The translations under genes were made by a program, and so were the position numbers. From positions 150,794 through 214,793 of the forward strand of contig NZ_MJAH01000010.1 in NCBI RefSeq assembly GCF_001746295.1: a stretch of DNA of 64,000 bases, in the 5' to 3' direction. Below the pieces are notes generated by a model. It had not been told where the DNA came from. It saw only the letters and a program-made list of their open reading frames with translations, and did no database searches. The stretch's first letter is position 1, and the number at the start of each line of letters is the position of its first letter. This document shows positions 33,673 through 42,445 of this stretch, piece by piece. Source of the stretch: Streptomyces sp. LUP47B. GTDB lineage: Bacteria > Actinomycetota > Actinomycetes > Streptomycetales > Streptomycetaceae.

Positions 33673-35808
33673 TCAGGCCAGGCCGGCCTCCTTCATCTGC
33701 CGGAGCTCCTTCTTCATCTCGGAGACCTCGTCGCGCAGCCGGGCCGCGATCTCGAACTGGAGGTCGGCGGCGGCGGCACGCATGCGTGCCGTCATCTCCT
33801 CGATCTGCCCGGCGAGCTCGGCCGCGGGGCGGTCGGTCGGGACGGTCTCCTTGGCCTTGCCCTTGGCGGCCTTGGTGCCGGCCGCGGCCTTGCCGAGGGA
33901 GGGCACGGGGGCCTTGGCTCCCTTGCCGTCCTTGCCCTGACGGTAGCCGGAGCCGAGCAGCTGCTCGGTGTCGATGTCCTCGCGGGCGATCTGCGCGACG
34001 ATGTCGTTGATCTTCTTGCGCAGCGGCTGGGGGTCGATGCCCCGCTCCGTGTTGTACGCGACCTGCTTCTCCCGGCGCCGGTTGGTCTCGTCGATGGCCT
34101 TCTCCATCGCCGGGGTGATCTTGTCGGCGTACATGTGGACCTGGCCGGAGACATTGCGCGCGGCGCGGCCGATGGTCTGGATCAGGGAGGTGCCGGAGCG
34201 CAGGAAGCCCTCCTTGTCGGCGTCGAGGATGGCCACCAGGGACACCTCGGGCAGGTCGAGGCCCTCGCGCAGGAGGTTGATGCCGACGAGGACGTCGAAC
34301 TCGCCGGAGCGCAGCTCACGCAGCAGCTCCACGCGGCGCAGGGTGTCGACGTCGCTGTGCAGATAGCGGACCTGGATGCCGAGCTCCAGGAAGTAGTCGG
34401 TGAGGTCCTCGGCCATCTTCTTGGTGAGCGTGGTGACCAGGACGCGCTCGTCCTTCTCGGTGCGGGTGCGGATCTCGTGCACCAGGTCGTCGATCTGGCC
34501 CTCGGTGGGCTTGACGACGACCTCGGGGTCGATCAGGCCGGTGGGGCGGATGATCTGCTCGACGACGCCGTCCCCGCGCGAGAGCTCGTACTTGCCGGGC
34601 GTCGCCGACAGATAGACGGTCTGGCCGATGCGCTCCGTGAACTCCTCCCACTTGAGGGGACGGTTGTCCAGGGCCGAGGGCAGGCGGAAGCCGTGGTCGA
34701 CGAGGGTGCGCTTGCGGGAGGCGTCGCCCTCGTACATCGCGCCGATCTGGGGCACGGTCACGTGCGACTCGTCGATGACGAGGAGGAAGTCGTCCGGGAA
34801 GTAGTCGATCAGGGTGTGCGGCGGGGAACCGGGCGAGCGGCCGTCGAAGTGCATCGAGTAGTTCTCGACGCCCGAGCAGGAGCCGATCTGGCGGAGCATC
34901 TCCAGGTCGTACGTCGTGCGCATCCTCAGCCGCTGGGCCTCCAGGAGCTTGCCCTGCTTCTCGAGCTCGGACAGGCGCTCCCCGAGCTCCTTCTCGATGT
35001 CGTTGACGGCCCGCTCCATGCGCTCGGGTCCCGCGACGTAGTGCGAGGCAGGGAAGACGTACAGATGGTCGTCGTCGCTGATGATCTCGCCGGTGAGCGG
35101 GTGGAGCGTGGACAGTGCCTCGATCTCGTCGCCGAACATCTCGATGCGGACGGCGAGTTCCTCGTAGACCGGGAAGATCTCGATGGTGTCGCCGCGGACC
35201 CGGAAGGTGCCCCGGGTGAAGGCCAGGTCGTTGCGCGTGTACTGGATGTCGACGAAACGGCGCAGCAACTGGTCACGGTCGATCTCGTCCCCGACCTTGA
35301 GCGCGACCATGCGGTCCACGTACTCCTGCGGGGTACCGAGACCGTAGATGCAGGAGACCGAGGCGACCACGATGACGTCCCGGCGGGTGAGCAGCGAGTT
35401 GGTCGCGGAGTGGCGCAGGCGCTCCACCTCCTCGTTGATCGAGGAGTCCTTCTCGATGTAGGTGTCCGACTGCGGGACGTAGGCCTCGGGCTGGTAGTAG
35501 TCGTAGTACGAGACGAAGTACTCGACGGCGTTGTTCGGCAGCAGCTCGCGGAACTCGTTCGCCAGCTGGGCGGCCAGCGTCTTGTTCGGGGCCATCACGA
35601 GGGTGGGGCGCTGGAGCTTCTCGATCATCCACGCCGTGGTGGCGGACTTTCCGGTGCCGGTCGCGCCGAGCAGCACGACGTCCTTCTCACCTGCCTCGAT
35701 GCGCTTGGCCAGCTCGGCGATGGCCGCCGGTTGATCGCCGCTGGGCTGGTAGGAGCTGACGACCTCGAAGGGCGCCACCGTACGTTCGATGTGAGAAACG
35801 GGCCGCAT
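33673..35808 (-). CDS. uvrB: Excinuclease ABC subunit B
   Basis: Helicase-like damage-verification subunit of UvrABC. I chose ATG 35808 (MRPVSHIERTVAPFEVVSSY); an in-frame ATG ten codons upstream has no clear advantage. The 711 residues contain Walker A GATGTGKSATTAWMIEKL, the beta-hairpin region EYFVSYYDYYQPEAYVPQSD, SVSCIYGLG, helicase motifs LLVIDESHVTVPQIGAM and TPGKYELSRG, TLTKKMAEDLTDYFLELGI, the QTIGRAARNVSGQVHMYAD motif VI, and a C-terminal UVR motif (MTARMRAAAADLQFEIAARL RDEVSEM) that contacts UvrC. Between the motor and UVR motif lies a Lys/Ala-rich linker (KGKDGKGAKAPVPSLGKAAA). Confidence 0.97.
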   Translation of the reverse strand: MRPVSHIERTVAPFEVVSSYQPSGDQPAAIAELAKRIEAGEKDVVLLGATGTGKSATTAWMIEKLQRPTLVMAPNKTLAAQLANEFRELLPNNAVEYFVSYYDYYQPEAYVPQSDTYIEKDSSINEEVERLRHSATNSLLTRRDVIVVASVSCIYGLGTPQEYVDRMVALKVGDEIDRDQLLRRFVDIQYTRNDLAFTRGTFRVRGDTIEIFPVYEELAVRIEMFGDEIEALSTLHPLTGEIISDDDHLYVFPASHYVAGPERMERAVNDIEKELGERLSELEKQGKLLEAQRLRMRTTYDLEMLRQIGSCSGVENYSMHFDGRSPGSPPHTLIDYFPDDFLLVIDESHVTVPQIGAMYEGDASRKRTLVDHGFRLPSALDNRPLKWEEFTERIGQTVYLSATPGKYELSRGDGVVEQIIRPTGLIDPEVVVKPTEGQIDDLVHEIRTRTEKDERVLVTTLTKKMAEDLTDYFLELGIQVRYLHSDVDTLRRVELLRELRSGEFDVLVGINLLREGLDLPEVSLVAILDADKEGFLRSGTSLIQTIGRAARNVSGQVHMYADKITPAMEKAIDETNRRREKQVAYNTERGIDPQPLRKKINDIVAQIAREDIDTEQLLGSGYRQGKDGKGAKAPVPSLGKAAAGTKAAKGKAKETVPTDRPAAELAGQIEEMTARMRAAAADLQFEIAARLRDEVSEMKKELRQMKEAGLA

Positions 35809-35881
35809 GGAGTCCACCGTACGACTCCCCACTGACAACGCGGTCCGACCAGGGGCTTCGGACGGAGGAGGGGCCGGTGGG

Positions 35882-36751
35882 TCAGCGGTTCTGCGAGGTG
35901 CCGGAGTCGCTGTGGGCCAGGTTCCGGCGGGGGCGGATCGAGGGGCGGCGGGAGGCCCCGTGGTGCGCGAGTTCGCGCGCGGGGATGCCGGGCTTGTTCT
36001 CGGCGGGCGACCACACGGGTTTGCCCATGACCATCAGCGGATCGAACATCACGACGACCGCCGCGATCAGCAGGAAGGCGAGCGGGCCGATCATCATCGG
36101 CGCGAGCAGGGAGGCGGGCGAGTCACCGGCGAGGGGGGCGGACGTGCGGTGCACATGGACGCTTAGGGCGGCCATGCCGGTGTAGTGCATGCCCGTCACG
36201 GCGAGGCCCATGACCAGGCTCGCGCCCACGCTCCACAGGAATCCCCTGACCTGCCCGGCGGCCCAGAGTGCGGCGGTGGCGGCGACGACGGCTATGACCA
36301 CGGAGATGGCGACGGTGACGGTGTTGTACTCCAGCTGCCCGTTCAGGCGCATCCCCGCCATGCCCAGGTAGTGCATCGAGGCGATGCCCAGGCCGGTGAC
36401 GGCACCACCGGTCATCAAGGGTGTTCCGGTCGCGCCCCGGTAGCCGACGATGAAGACCCCGACGCCCACCATGACGATGGCGACGGCCAGGCTCGCGAAG
36501 GTGATGGCCCGGTCGTAGTGGATGGGTGCCTGGTCGACCTTGAACCCCATCATCGCGACGAAGTGCATGGTCCAGATGCCGGAGCCGATCGCCGCCGAGC
36601 CGAGGGCCAGCCAGCCGGGTCGCCAGGACCGGTTGACCAGCATGGATCTTGTGGTGCAGCGCAGGCCGAGGGCGCCGCCGAGGCAGGCCATGAGGTAGGC
36701 CACCAGCGGTGTGACGAGTCCGTAGCTGAATCCGTCGACCGTGCCTTGCAT
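35882..36751 (-). CDS. MHYT-domain integral membrane sensor protein
   Basis: A seven-helix membrane protein with three copies of the MHYT motif: WTMHFVAMMGF, SMHYLGMAGMR and GMHYTGMAAL. In the family these are proposed to bind copper and sense oxygen, carbon monoxide or nitric oxide. The 289 residues start MQGTVDGFSYGLVTPLVAYL. After the last helix (MMIGPLAFLLIAAVVVMFDP) there is a basic cytoplasmic tail of about 45 residues with no GGDEF, EAL or kinase domain, so it is a stand-alone sensor or uses a separate partner. It is convergent with no gene and lies 73 bp upstream of uvrB on the same strand. Function unknown. Confidence 0.88.
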   Translation of the reverse strand: MQGTVDGFSYGLVTPLVAYLMACLGGALGLRCTTRSMLVNRSWRPGWLALGSAAIGSGIWTMHFVAMMGFKVDQAPIHYDRAITFASLAVAIVMVGVGVFIVGYRGATGTPLMTGGAVTGLGIASMHYLGMAGMRLNGQLEYNTVTVAISVVIAVVAATAALWAAGQVRGFLWSVGASLVMGLAVTGMHYTGMAALSVHVHRTSAPLAGDSPASLLAPMMIGPLAFLLIAAVVVMFDPLMVMGKPVWSPAENKPGIPARELAHHGASRRPSIRPRRNLAHSDSGTSQNR

Positions 36752-37030
36752 GCGCGGCTACCTTCCGCCCTCTTACGTCCTGGAATTCCCTGAAATGCGC
36801 CCGTTCCCAGCACCGCTCGAGCGGTCGGGGTCGAGGCAGAGAGTATGACTCTCACCAGAATGGTCGAACGATTTTCCGGCAAAGAAACACGCCCTTGCCG
36901 CAGTTGTGCGGCACCGGTGAGCGGACTTGGAACACGACCACTCAGGATGTGGCCATTCTGTACCCCAGTGCCGTTGACCCGGTGCTGTCAAAGTGGTGCT
37001 GTACGTGATTGCTCGACGCGAGGAGTACGT

Positions 37031-37900
37031 ATGCACGCGCGCGCTGCGACCGCCATGACCACCGCGCTTCTGGGGACCGCCGCCCTCCTGCTTCCCGCAA
37101 CCGACGTCCGAGCCGTCGAGGACGGCACACCGCCCGCGATCATCGCCCACCGGGGCGCCTCCGCGTACGCCCCCGAGAACACCCTGGCCGCCGTCGACAA
37201 GGCCGCGCGGCTCGGCGCCGTCTGGGTCGAGAACGACGTCCAGCGCACCAGGGACGGCGAACTCGTCGTCCTCCACGACGACAGTCTCCGGCGCACCACC
37301 GACGTGGAGCAGGTGTTCCCCGGTCGGGCGCCCTGGAAGGTGAAGGACTTCACCGCCGCCGAGATCGCGCGTCTGGACGCGGGAAGCTGGTTCGGCGCCG
37401 CCTACGCGGGCACGCGCGTGCCGACGCTCAAGCAGTATGTGCACCGCGTCGATCTTCACCATCAGAAGCTGCTCCTCGAACTCAAGAACCCGGCGCTGTA
37501 TCCGGGCATCGAGCGGGAGACCCTCAAGCTTCTCGGCAACGAGGGGTGGCTCGACCGGAAGCACGGGAGCCGACTGGTCGTGCAGAGCTTCAGCGCGGCC
37601 AGTCTGCGGACCGTCCACGATCTCAAGCCCGCTGTGAAGACCGGCTTCCTCGGAGCGCCGCCCGTGGCGGACCTGCACGCGTACGCGGTCTTCGCCGACC
37701 AGATCAACCCGTCGCACGCCGCCGTCTCCAGGGCGTACGTCTCCGCGGTCCAGGCCTTCACGGGTCCGCACGGCAGGCCGCTCGAGGTCTCCGCCTGGAC
37801 CGTCGACACCGCGGACGCAGCGCGGCTGGTCGCCGGGTACGGCGTCGACGGCGTCATCACCAACAAGCCGGACGTGGTGCGGGACGCGCTGCGCGAGTAG
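37031..37900 (+). CDS. Secreted glycerophosphodiester phosphodiesterase
   Basis: Hydrolyses glycerophosphodiesters to glycerol 3-phosphate and an alcohol. The ATG at 37031 has AGGAG 5 nt upstream and encodes a signal peptide (MHARAATAMTTALLGTAALL, cleavage likely near VRAVED). The GDPD TIM-barrel starts with IIAHRGASAYAPENTLAAVD, containing the catalytic HR and E, then VENDVQRTRDGELVVLHDDS with metal-ligand acids and the second catalytic histidine, LLLELKNP and the closing WTVDTADAARLVAGYGVDGV ITNKP. The 289-residue length is normal. Monocistronic; a role in phosphate or teichoic-acid scavenging is inferred. Confidence 0.92.
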   Translation: MHARAATAMTTALLGTAALLLPATDVRAVEDGTPPAIIAHRGASAYAPENTLAAVDKAARLGAVWVENDVQRTRDGELVVLHDDSLRRTTDVEQVFPGRAPWKVKDFTAAEIARLDAGSWFGAAYAGTRVPTLKQYVHRVDLHHQKLLLELKNPALYPGIERETLKLLGNEGWLDRKHGSRLVVQSFSAASLRTVHDLKPAVKTGFLGAPPVADLHAYAVFADQINPSHAAVSRAYVSAVQAFTGPHGRPLEVSAWTVDTADAARLVAGYGVDGVITNKPDVVRDALRE

Positions 37901-37956
37901 CGGACCGTTCACGCGGACCTCCGGGTGTTGTCAGTGCCGGCTCGTACGGTGGACGC

Positions 37957-38511
37957 ATGAACAGCCAAGGGCAGGACGAGCAGCGGGTCGTGTGGACCGT
38001 CGTCGGCACGGACATCGGGCCGCTGCTGCTGGCCGCGACCGACGAGGGCCTGGTCAACGTGGTCTTTCACGCCACCGAACCGGTCCGCGACAAAGCACTG
38101 GAGCGGCTCGCTTCCCGGCTGGGCACCGAGCCCGTCGAGGCGCCCGGCTCCGCGCTGCTGGCCGAGGCGATACGCCAGGTCGAGGCGTACTTCGCAGGCA
38201 AGCGGCACGACTTCGAGCTGTCCCTGGACTGGTCGCTGATCTCGGGCTTCAACCGGCAGGTGCTGCGTGAGCTGGCGTCCGGTGTGCGATACGGCCAGGT
38301 CGTCGGGTACGGCGATCTGGCCGGGCGGGTCGGCCAGCCGGGTGCCGCGCAGGCCGTGGGGGTGGCGATGGGCTCCAATCCGCTGCCGGTCGTCGTGCCC
38401 TGCCATCGGGTCGTGGAGAGCGACGGCGGAATCGGCGGGTTCGGCGGCGGTCTGGAGACCAAGCGGAAGCTGCTCGCGCTGGAGGGCGTGCTGCCCGAGC
38501 CGCTGTTCTGA
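37957..38511 (+). CDS. ogt: Methylated-DNA--[protein]-cysteine S-methyltransferase
   Basis: Repairs O6-alkylguanine and O4-alkylthymine in DNA by suicidal alkyl transfer to a cysteine. The 184 residues start at ATG 37957 (MNSQGQDEQRVVWTVVGTDI). The C-terminal domain carries the helix-turn-helix and arginine finger (YGQVVGYGDLAGRVGQPGAA QAVG) and the active-site motif NPLPVVVPCHRVVESDGGIG, followed by GGFGGGLETKRKLLALEG. The acceptor cysteine is intact. It is 56 bp downstream of the GDPD gene. The name ogt reflects the constitutive single-function type, since no Ada domain is present. Confidence 0.93.
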   Translation: MNSQGQDEQRVVWTVVGTDIGPLLLAATDEGLVNVVFHATEPVRDKALERLASRLGTEPVEAPGSALLAEAIRQVEAYFAGKRHDFELSLDWSLISGFNRQVLRELASGVRYGQVVGYGDLAGRVGQPGAAQAVGVAMGSNPLPVVVPCHRVVESDGGIGGFGGGLETKRKLLALEGVLPEPLF

Positions 38512-38546
38512 CGCGCGACGGACATCTCTGCGTGACGGCCCCTGCG

Positions 38547-38945
38547 CGACGGCCCGAGGTGGACGCCGCGGTCGACGCGGTGGGCTTCGAGGCCCGTGCC
38601 CACGGCAAGGACGCCCTGAGGCACCCGCGAGGGTCCTCGACTCGCTGATGGGGATCAAACGCGCCAGCGGTGCGCCGGCCATCCCGGGCCTGTACATCAC
38701 CGATGACCCCGGGGGTCGAGGACGACGCCAGGAGCGGGACGATGAAGGTACGGCTCGGGCTCGGCTCGGCCAAGAGCCACCGCTTCACCACTGGACAGTG
38801 CCCGGTGATGACGTACCACCGGAGTCTGATGACAGCGATCCTGCACGACCGTGTACACATCGCCAAGGCGGTCAACACGACCGTCGTCGGGCTGGACGAC
38901 GCACCGCGCGGCTACGGAGCGCTGACCGGCGTACGACCGGCTGGC
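38547..38945 (+). pseudogene. Remnant of a glutathione-independent formaldehyde dehydrogenase (zinc-type ADH)
   Basis: Three pieces of the C-terminal third of an FdhA-type zinc alcohol dehydrogenase are readable in two frames. The first is PEVDAAVDAVGFEARAHGKD (from 38553), next is VLDSLMGIKRASGAPAIPGL YITDDPG (38633 on, shifted frame), and last is GVEDDARSGTMKVRLGLGSA KSH, GQCPVMTYHRSLMTAILHDR VHIAKAVNTTVVGLDDAPRG YGAL (from about 38713, back in the first frame). The N-terminal two thirds, with the catalytic zinc site, are missing, and the normal C-terminus (DPHG-like) is replaced by unrelated sequence. The rest of 38512-39002 holds nothing else. Clear gene decay. Confidence 0.8.
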
Positions 38946-39002
38946 AGGTCGCAGCAGAGGACCACGCCCGTGGCGGGTGGCCCCCTCGCGCGTCGGTCCG
39001 CG

Positions 39003-39431
39003 TCAGTCGTAGTGGCGCGCCTCGAAAACGTTCCCGTCCGGGTCGCGGAAGTAGAAGCTGCGCCGGGCCATTCCGCGGGCGCCGAAGGAGTCGTGGGAGA
39101 CGTCCGAAACAGGTACCGAGCGCTCCTCCAGCCGGGCGCGGAGTGTCTCGAAATCGTCGGCGGGCAGGGCCAGGCAGACATGATTGACGGGGTGTCCCGC
39201 GCTCTCGGCCGCGCCAGGGACCATTTTCATGTCGTCCGCCATGGCGAGCGGCATGAGGTCGAGGATGGTCTCGTCGTTGAGCCGTACGGAGGGGAAGGAC
39301 ACGGCCCCCGCGGCGAAGTCGGTGAGCCGCACGGGTTCCAAGCCCAGGTTCTTCTCGTAGAAGTCGGCCGAGGCCACCGGGTCACGGACCCAGAGGACTA
39401 CATGGTCGAGACGTGTCGAGTTGTCCTTCAT
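39003..39431 (-). CDS. VOC-family (glyoxalase/bleomycin-resistance-like) protein
   Basis: A 142-residue vicinal-oxygen-chelate protein starting MKDNSTRLDHVVLWVRDPVA at ATG 39431. Two beta-alpha-beta-beta-beta units are visible: LDHVVLWVRDPVASADFYEK NLGLEPV and HPVNHVCLALPADDFETLRA RLEE, closing with RSFYFRDPDGNVFEARHYD. The metal-ligand positions (H in LDHVVL, H in VNHVCL, E in VFEARHY) are all present, so it is likely metal-dependent, but substrate is open (lyase, dioxygenase or drug-binding resistance protein). It is divergent from psuG with a 99-bp gap. Confidence 0.85.
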   Translation of the reverse strand: MKDNSTRLDHVVLWVRDPVASADFYEKNLGLEPVRLTDFAAGAVSFPSVRLNDETILDLMPLAMADDMKMVPGAAESAGHPVNHVCLALPADDFETLRARLEERSVPVSDVSHDSFGARGMARRSFYFRDPDGNVFEARHYD

Positions 39432-39530
39432 GCACTCCAGGCTGGTGTCGTCCTCCACAGCCCGCAAGGGTTTGACCGGACGTGCCGCCCGCCAGAGATG
39501 AGGGAAGACCGAACGACAGGAGGCAGGCCC

Positions 39531-40439
39531 GTGGTGCTGGTGGTGTCCGAAGAGGTGCGCGAAGCGATCGACGCGCGTCGACCCGTGGTGGCCCTGGAGT
39601 CCACGATCATCGCGCACGGGCTGCCGCGCCCGCGCAATCTGCAGGTGGCGCTGGAGCTGGAGGACGTCGTACGGCGGCAAGGCGCCGTACCGGCGACGAT
39701 CGCCGTCCTGGACGGGCGGCCCTTGGTCGGCCTGGACAAGGAGCAGTTGGAGCGGGTCGCCAACGAGGACGGGATCCGCAAGCTGGGGCACCGGGATCTG
39801 CCGCTCGCGGTGGCCGCGGGTGTGAGCGGGGCGACCACCGTGTCGGCCACGGCGCAGCTGGCGGCCCTGGCCGGGGTGGAGGTGTTCGCGACGGGCGGGC
39901 TCGGCGGGGTGCACCGGGAGTGGACGACGACCCAGGACGAGTCGGCCGACCTCGGCCTGCTGGCGCGCACACCGATCACCGTGGTGTGCGCGGGCGTGAA
40001 GTCCATCCTGGACGTGCCCGCAACGCTCCAGCGACTGGAGACGCTGGGGGTCGCGGTCGCCGGGTACGGGACGGACCGTTTCCCCGGCTTCTATCTGTCG
40101 GACTCCGGCTACCCCGTGGAGTGGCGGCTGGACTCCCCGCAGCAGGTCGCGGAGGTCATGCGGGCGCGGGAAGCGCTGGACGCGCCCGGCTCCGCGCTGA
40201 TCGTCGCCAACCCCGTGCCCGAGGAGGAGCAGCTGGATCCCGACTTGCACGCGCGTGTGCTCGCGGCCGCGCTGCAGGCGTGCGAGGAGGCGGGGGTCAC
40301 CGGTCAACGGGTCACACCGTTTCTGCTGGACTACCTGGTGCGGCACACCGACGGCGCCTCGCTGAGCGCCAACCTGGCGGCGGTGCGCGGCAACGTGCGG
40401 CTGGCGGGGCGGATCGCGGCGGCCCGGGCCGGGGCGTGA
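39531..40439 (+). CDS. psuG: Pseudouridine-5-prime-phosphate glycosidase
   Basis: Cleaves pseudouridine 5-prime-phosphate to uracil and ribose 5-phosphate. The start is GTG 39531 (VVLVVSEEVREAIDARRPVV), with GGAGG 7 nt upstream; an ATG at 39498 is possible but would place that site inside the gene. The 302 residues contain the catalytic glutamate in VVALESTIIAHGLPRP, the metal site EVFATGGLGGVHR, the Schiff-base lysine in CAGVKSILDVPATLQRLETL, and GYGTDRFPGFYLSDSG. The stop overlaps the GTG of a PfkB kinase, the usual psuG-psuK pairing for pseudouridine degradation. Confidence 0.94.
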   Translation: MVLVVSEEVREAIDARRPVVALESTIIAHGLPRPRNLQVALELEDVVRRQGAVPATIAVLDGRPLVGLDKEQLERVANEDGIRKLGHRDLPLAVAAGVSGATTVSATAQLAALAGVEVFATGGLGGVHREWTTTQDESADLGLLARTPITVVCAGVKSILDVPATLQRLETLGVAVAGYGTDRFPGFYLSDSGYPVEWRLDSPQQVAEVMRAREALDAPGSALIVANPVPEEEQLDPDLHARVLAAALQACEEAGVTGQRVTPFLLDYLVRHTDGASLSANLAAVRGNVRLAGRIAAARAGA

Positions 40440-41374
40440 CGACGGAGGTGCTCGGTACCGCTACGGCAGGCCGGGGTGGCGCACTGCTGGTCGTCGGGGA
40501 CGTCATCACGGACGTCGTCGCCCGGCACCGGGGGCCGCTCGCCGCGGGCACGGACACCGCCGCCGCGATCCGTACGGTGCCGGGCGGGGCGGGGGCCAAC
40601 GTGGCCTGCTGGGCCGCCCGCGGTGGCGGTGCCGAGGTACGGCTGCTGGGGCGGGTGGGTGCGGACGCGGCCGCGTGGCACGAGCGGGAGCTGGCCGCGT
40701 GCGGGGTACGGCCGCGGCTCGTCGTCGATCCGCAGGCGCCGACCGGGACGGTGATCTGCCTCGTGGACACGGGTGAGGCCGCCGAGCGGACGTTCCTCAC
40801 GGACAGCGGCGCCTCGCTGCGGCTGGAGCCGGACGACTGGTCGGACGCGCTGCTCGACGGCGTGGCACGGCTGCACCTGTCGGGCTATCTGCTGTTCTCG
40901 GAGCCGAGCCGGGCGCTGGTGGCGGTGGCCCTGGAGTCGGCACGCGCGCGTGGTGTTCCGGTGAGCCTTGATCCGGCGTCGGCGGGCTTCCTCCGGGAGT
41001 TGGGGGTGCACCGCTGCCTCTCGCTGATCGAGGGGGTGGACGTCCTGCTGCCGAGCCGGGACGAGGCGTGCCTGCTCACCGGGCTGCCCGACGCGGCGGA
41101 CGCGGCGGCCAAGCTGAGCCGCCACGTCCCGCTGGTGGTCGTCAAGCAGGGAGCGGAGGGTGCGGTGCTTGCCCGCTCCGGCACCGTGTACGCCCGTGTG
41201 CCCGCCGTAGCGGCGACGCCCCGGGACACGACCGGGGCGGGCGACGCCTTCACGGGCGGGTTCCTCGCCGCCCTGCTGGCGGGGGCCGCACCCGAGGACG
41301 CGGCGGCGGACGGATGCCGGGCGGGTGCGCTGGCGGTGGAGCGGGTGGGCGGGAGGCCTCCGATGCCGGACTGA
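40436..41374 (+). CDS. psuK: PfkB-family kinase, probable pseudouridine kinase
   Basis: Ribokinase-fold enzyme expected to phosphorylate pseudouridine to feed PsuG. The GTG at 40436 overlaps the psuG TGA (GTGA). After a 15-residue leader come ALLVVGDVITDVVARH, the substrate-binding GGAGANVACWAARGG, and near the C-terminus DTTGAGDAFTGGFLAALLAG with the catalytic aspartate. The 312-residue length is typical. Sequence alone places it only in PfkB; the pseudouridine assignment rests on the coupled psuG. No nucleoside transporter or regulator is adjacent. Confidence 0.85.
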   Translation: MTTEVLGTATAGRGGALLVVGDVITDVVARHRGPLAAGTDTAAAIRTVPGGAGANVACWAARGGGAEVRLLGRVGADAAAWHERELAACGVRPRLVVDPQAPTGTVICLVDTGEAAERTFLTDSGASLRLEPDDWSDALLDGVARLHLSGYLLFSEPSRALVAVALESARARGVPVSLDPASAGFLRELGVHRCLSLIEGVDVLLPSRDEACLLTGLPDAADAAAKLSRHVPLVVVKQGAEGAVLARSGTVYARVPAVAATPRDTTGAGDAFTGGFLAALLAGAAPEDAAADGCRAGALAVERVGGRPPMPD

Positions 41375-41410
41375 CGACCGACGGCCGGCGCCCCGGCTGC
41401 TGCTCCCGTG

Positions 41411-42205
41411 CTACGCCTTGCGGCCCCACGCCGAGATCAACGGGGCCGTGGCCAGGTCCATCGTGCCGGTGGCGACGTTGGCGAGGTGGCGGTCGATGTC
41501 CTCGTCCGTGGCGAGGCCCGCCGTGACCAGCTGCTCGCGGATCTGGCGGATCGTGGCGGACTCCAGGGCGGCACAGGCCGGCGAGGCGAGCGGGAAGTAG
41601 GCGTCGGCCGCCACCTGGCGCAGACCGGCCTCACGCAGCAGACGCGGAAGGGTGCGGCCGTAGGAGAGGTCGGCGCCGCGGTCGGCGAGCAGCCGGCGGA
41701 ACCCCTGGCGCAGCCGGTTCGCCAGTTGCTGCTCGGGGCCACGCTCGTCGGGGCAGGTCAGGGGTTGCAGGGCGGGGTCGGCGTCCTCCAGCAGGAGCCG
41801 TCCGCCGGGGCGCAGGGACTTGATCATCGACCGCAACGCCCGTTCCCGGTCGGGCACATGGACGAGGACGAGCCGGGCGTGCACCAGGTCGAAGTCCTCC
41901 CCCGGCGGATCCTCGGCGCTCACGTCGTGAACGCGTACGTCCACCGGCGGGCGGGCCGCCGCGGCCAGGAGCGTGGTGTCGATGTCGGTCGCGACGACCT
42001 TCCCGGTGGGACCGACCTTCTTGGCCAGCCAGGACACCACGGACGTGCCACCCGCGCCGACCTCCCAGCAGCGCCAGCCGGCTCCGATGCCGAATCCTTC
42101 GATATGCCGGAAGGTCGTGGGGTCGAAGAGGGTGGCGAAGGCGTCGAAGCGCTCGCCCGCCTCCGTCTGCCGGTTGTCGAGGAGATATCGGTCGGTTCGT
42201 GTCAT
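41411..42205 (-). CDS. SAM-dependent class I methyltransferase
   Basis: A 264-residue Rossmann methyltransferase starting MTRTDRYLLDNRQTEAGERF at ATG 42205. Motif I reads CWEVGAGGTSVVSWLAKKVG, motif II VVATDIDTTLLA, motif III VRVHDVSAEDPP, motif IV DLVHARLVLVHVPDRERAL and the post-IV SLRPGGRLLLEDADP. The N-terminal cap and the C-terminal acid/alanine region suggest a small-molecule acceptor. It is convergent with psuK (36-bp gap). No biosynthetic cluster surrounds it, so the substrate is unknown. Confidence 0.85.
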   Translation of the reverse strand: MTRTDRYLLDNRQTEAGERFDAFATLFDPTTFRHIEGFGIGAGWRCWEVGAGGTSVVSWLAKKVGPTGKVVATDIDTTLLAAAARPPVDVRVHDVSAEDPPGEDFDLVHARLVLVHVPDRERALRSMIKSLRPGGRLLLEDADPALQPLTCPDERGPEQQLANRLRQGFRRLLADRGADLSYGRTLPRLLREAGLRQVAADAYFPLASPACAALESATIRQIREQLVTAGLATDEDIDRHLANVATGTMDLATAPLISAWGRKA

Positions 42206-42445
42206 GCCGCGATGATCCCAGTAGCCGTGCTTGTCCGAAACGGGCGACGCGGTCCTACGACGAGATGGCCGGCCTCTATGCGGCGAGGCGACTGCACCGA
42301 GGCGGGCGCGGGCGGTTGTCCACAGGCGGGAACCAAGCGGAACCTCCCCTGTCCACAGGCTCACCCGACGCTTACGTCGGCCTGGCAAACTGGCCCGCCA
42401 GGACGCAGACACGCGTCGCTGGGAGATCCACGCGAGGAGATCCAG

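Noticed and set aside
36752..37030. 279-bp gap between the MHYT gene and GDPD checked for a riboswitch
   Set aside because: No conserved aptamer elements seen; likely just two divergent promoters.
42206..42445. Leader of corA checked for an M-box magnesium riboswitch
   Set aside because: No M-box core sequences or plausible P1-P3 helices recognised.
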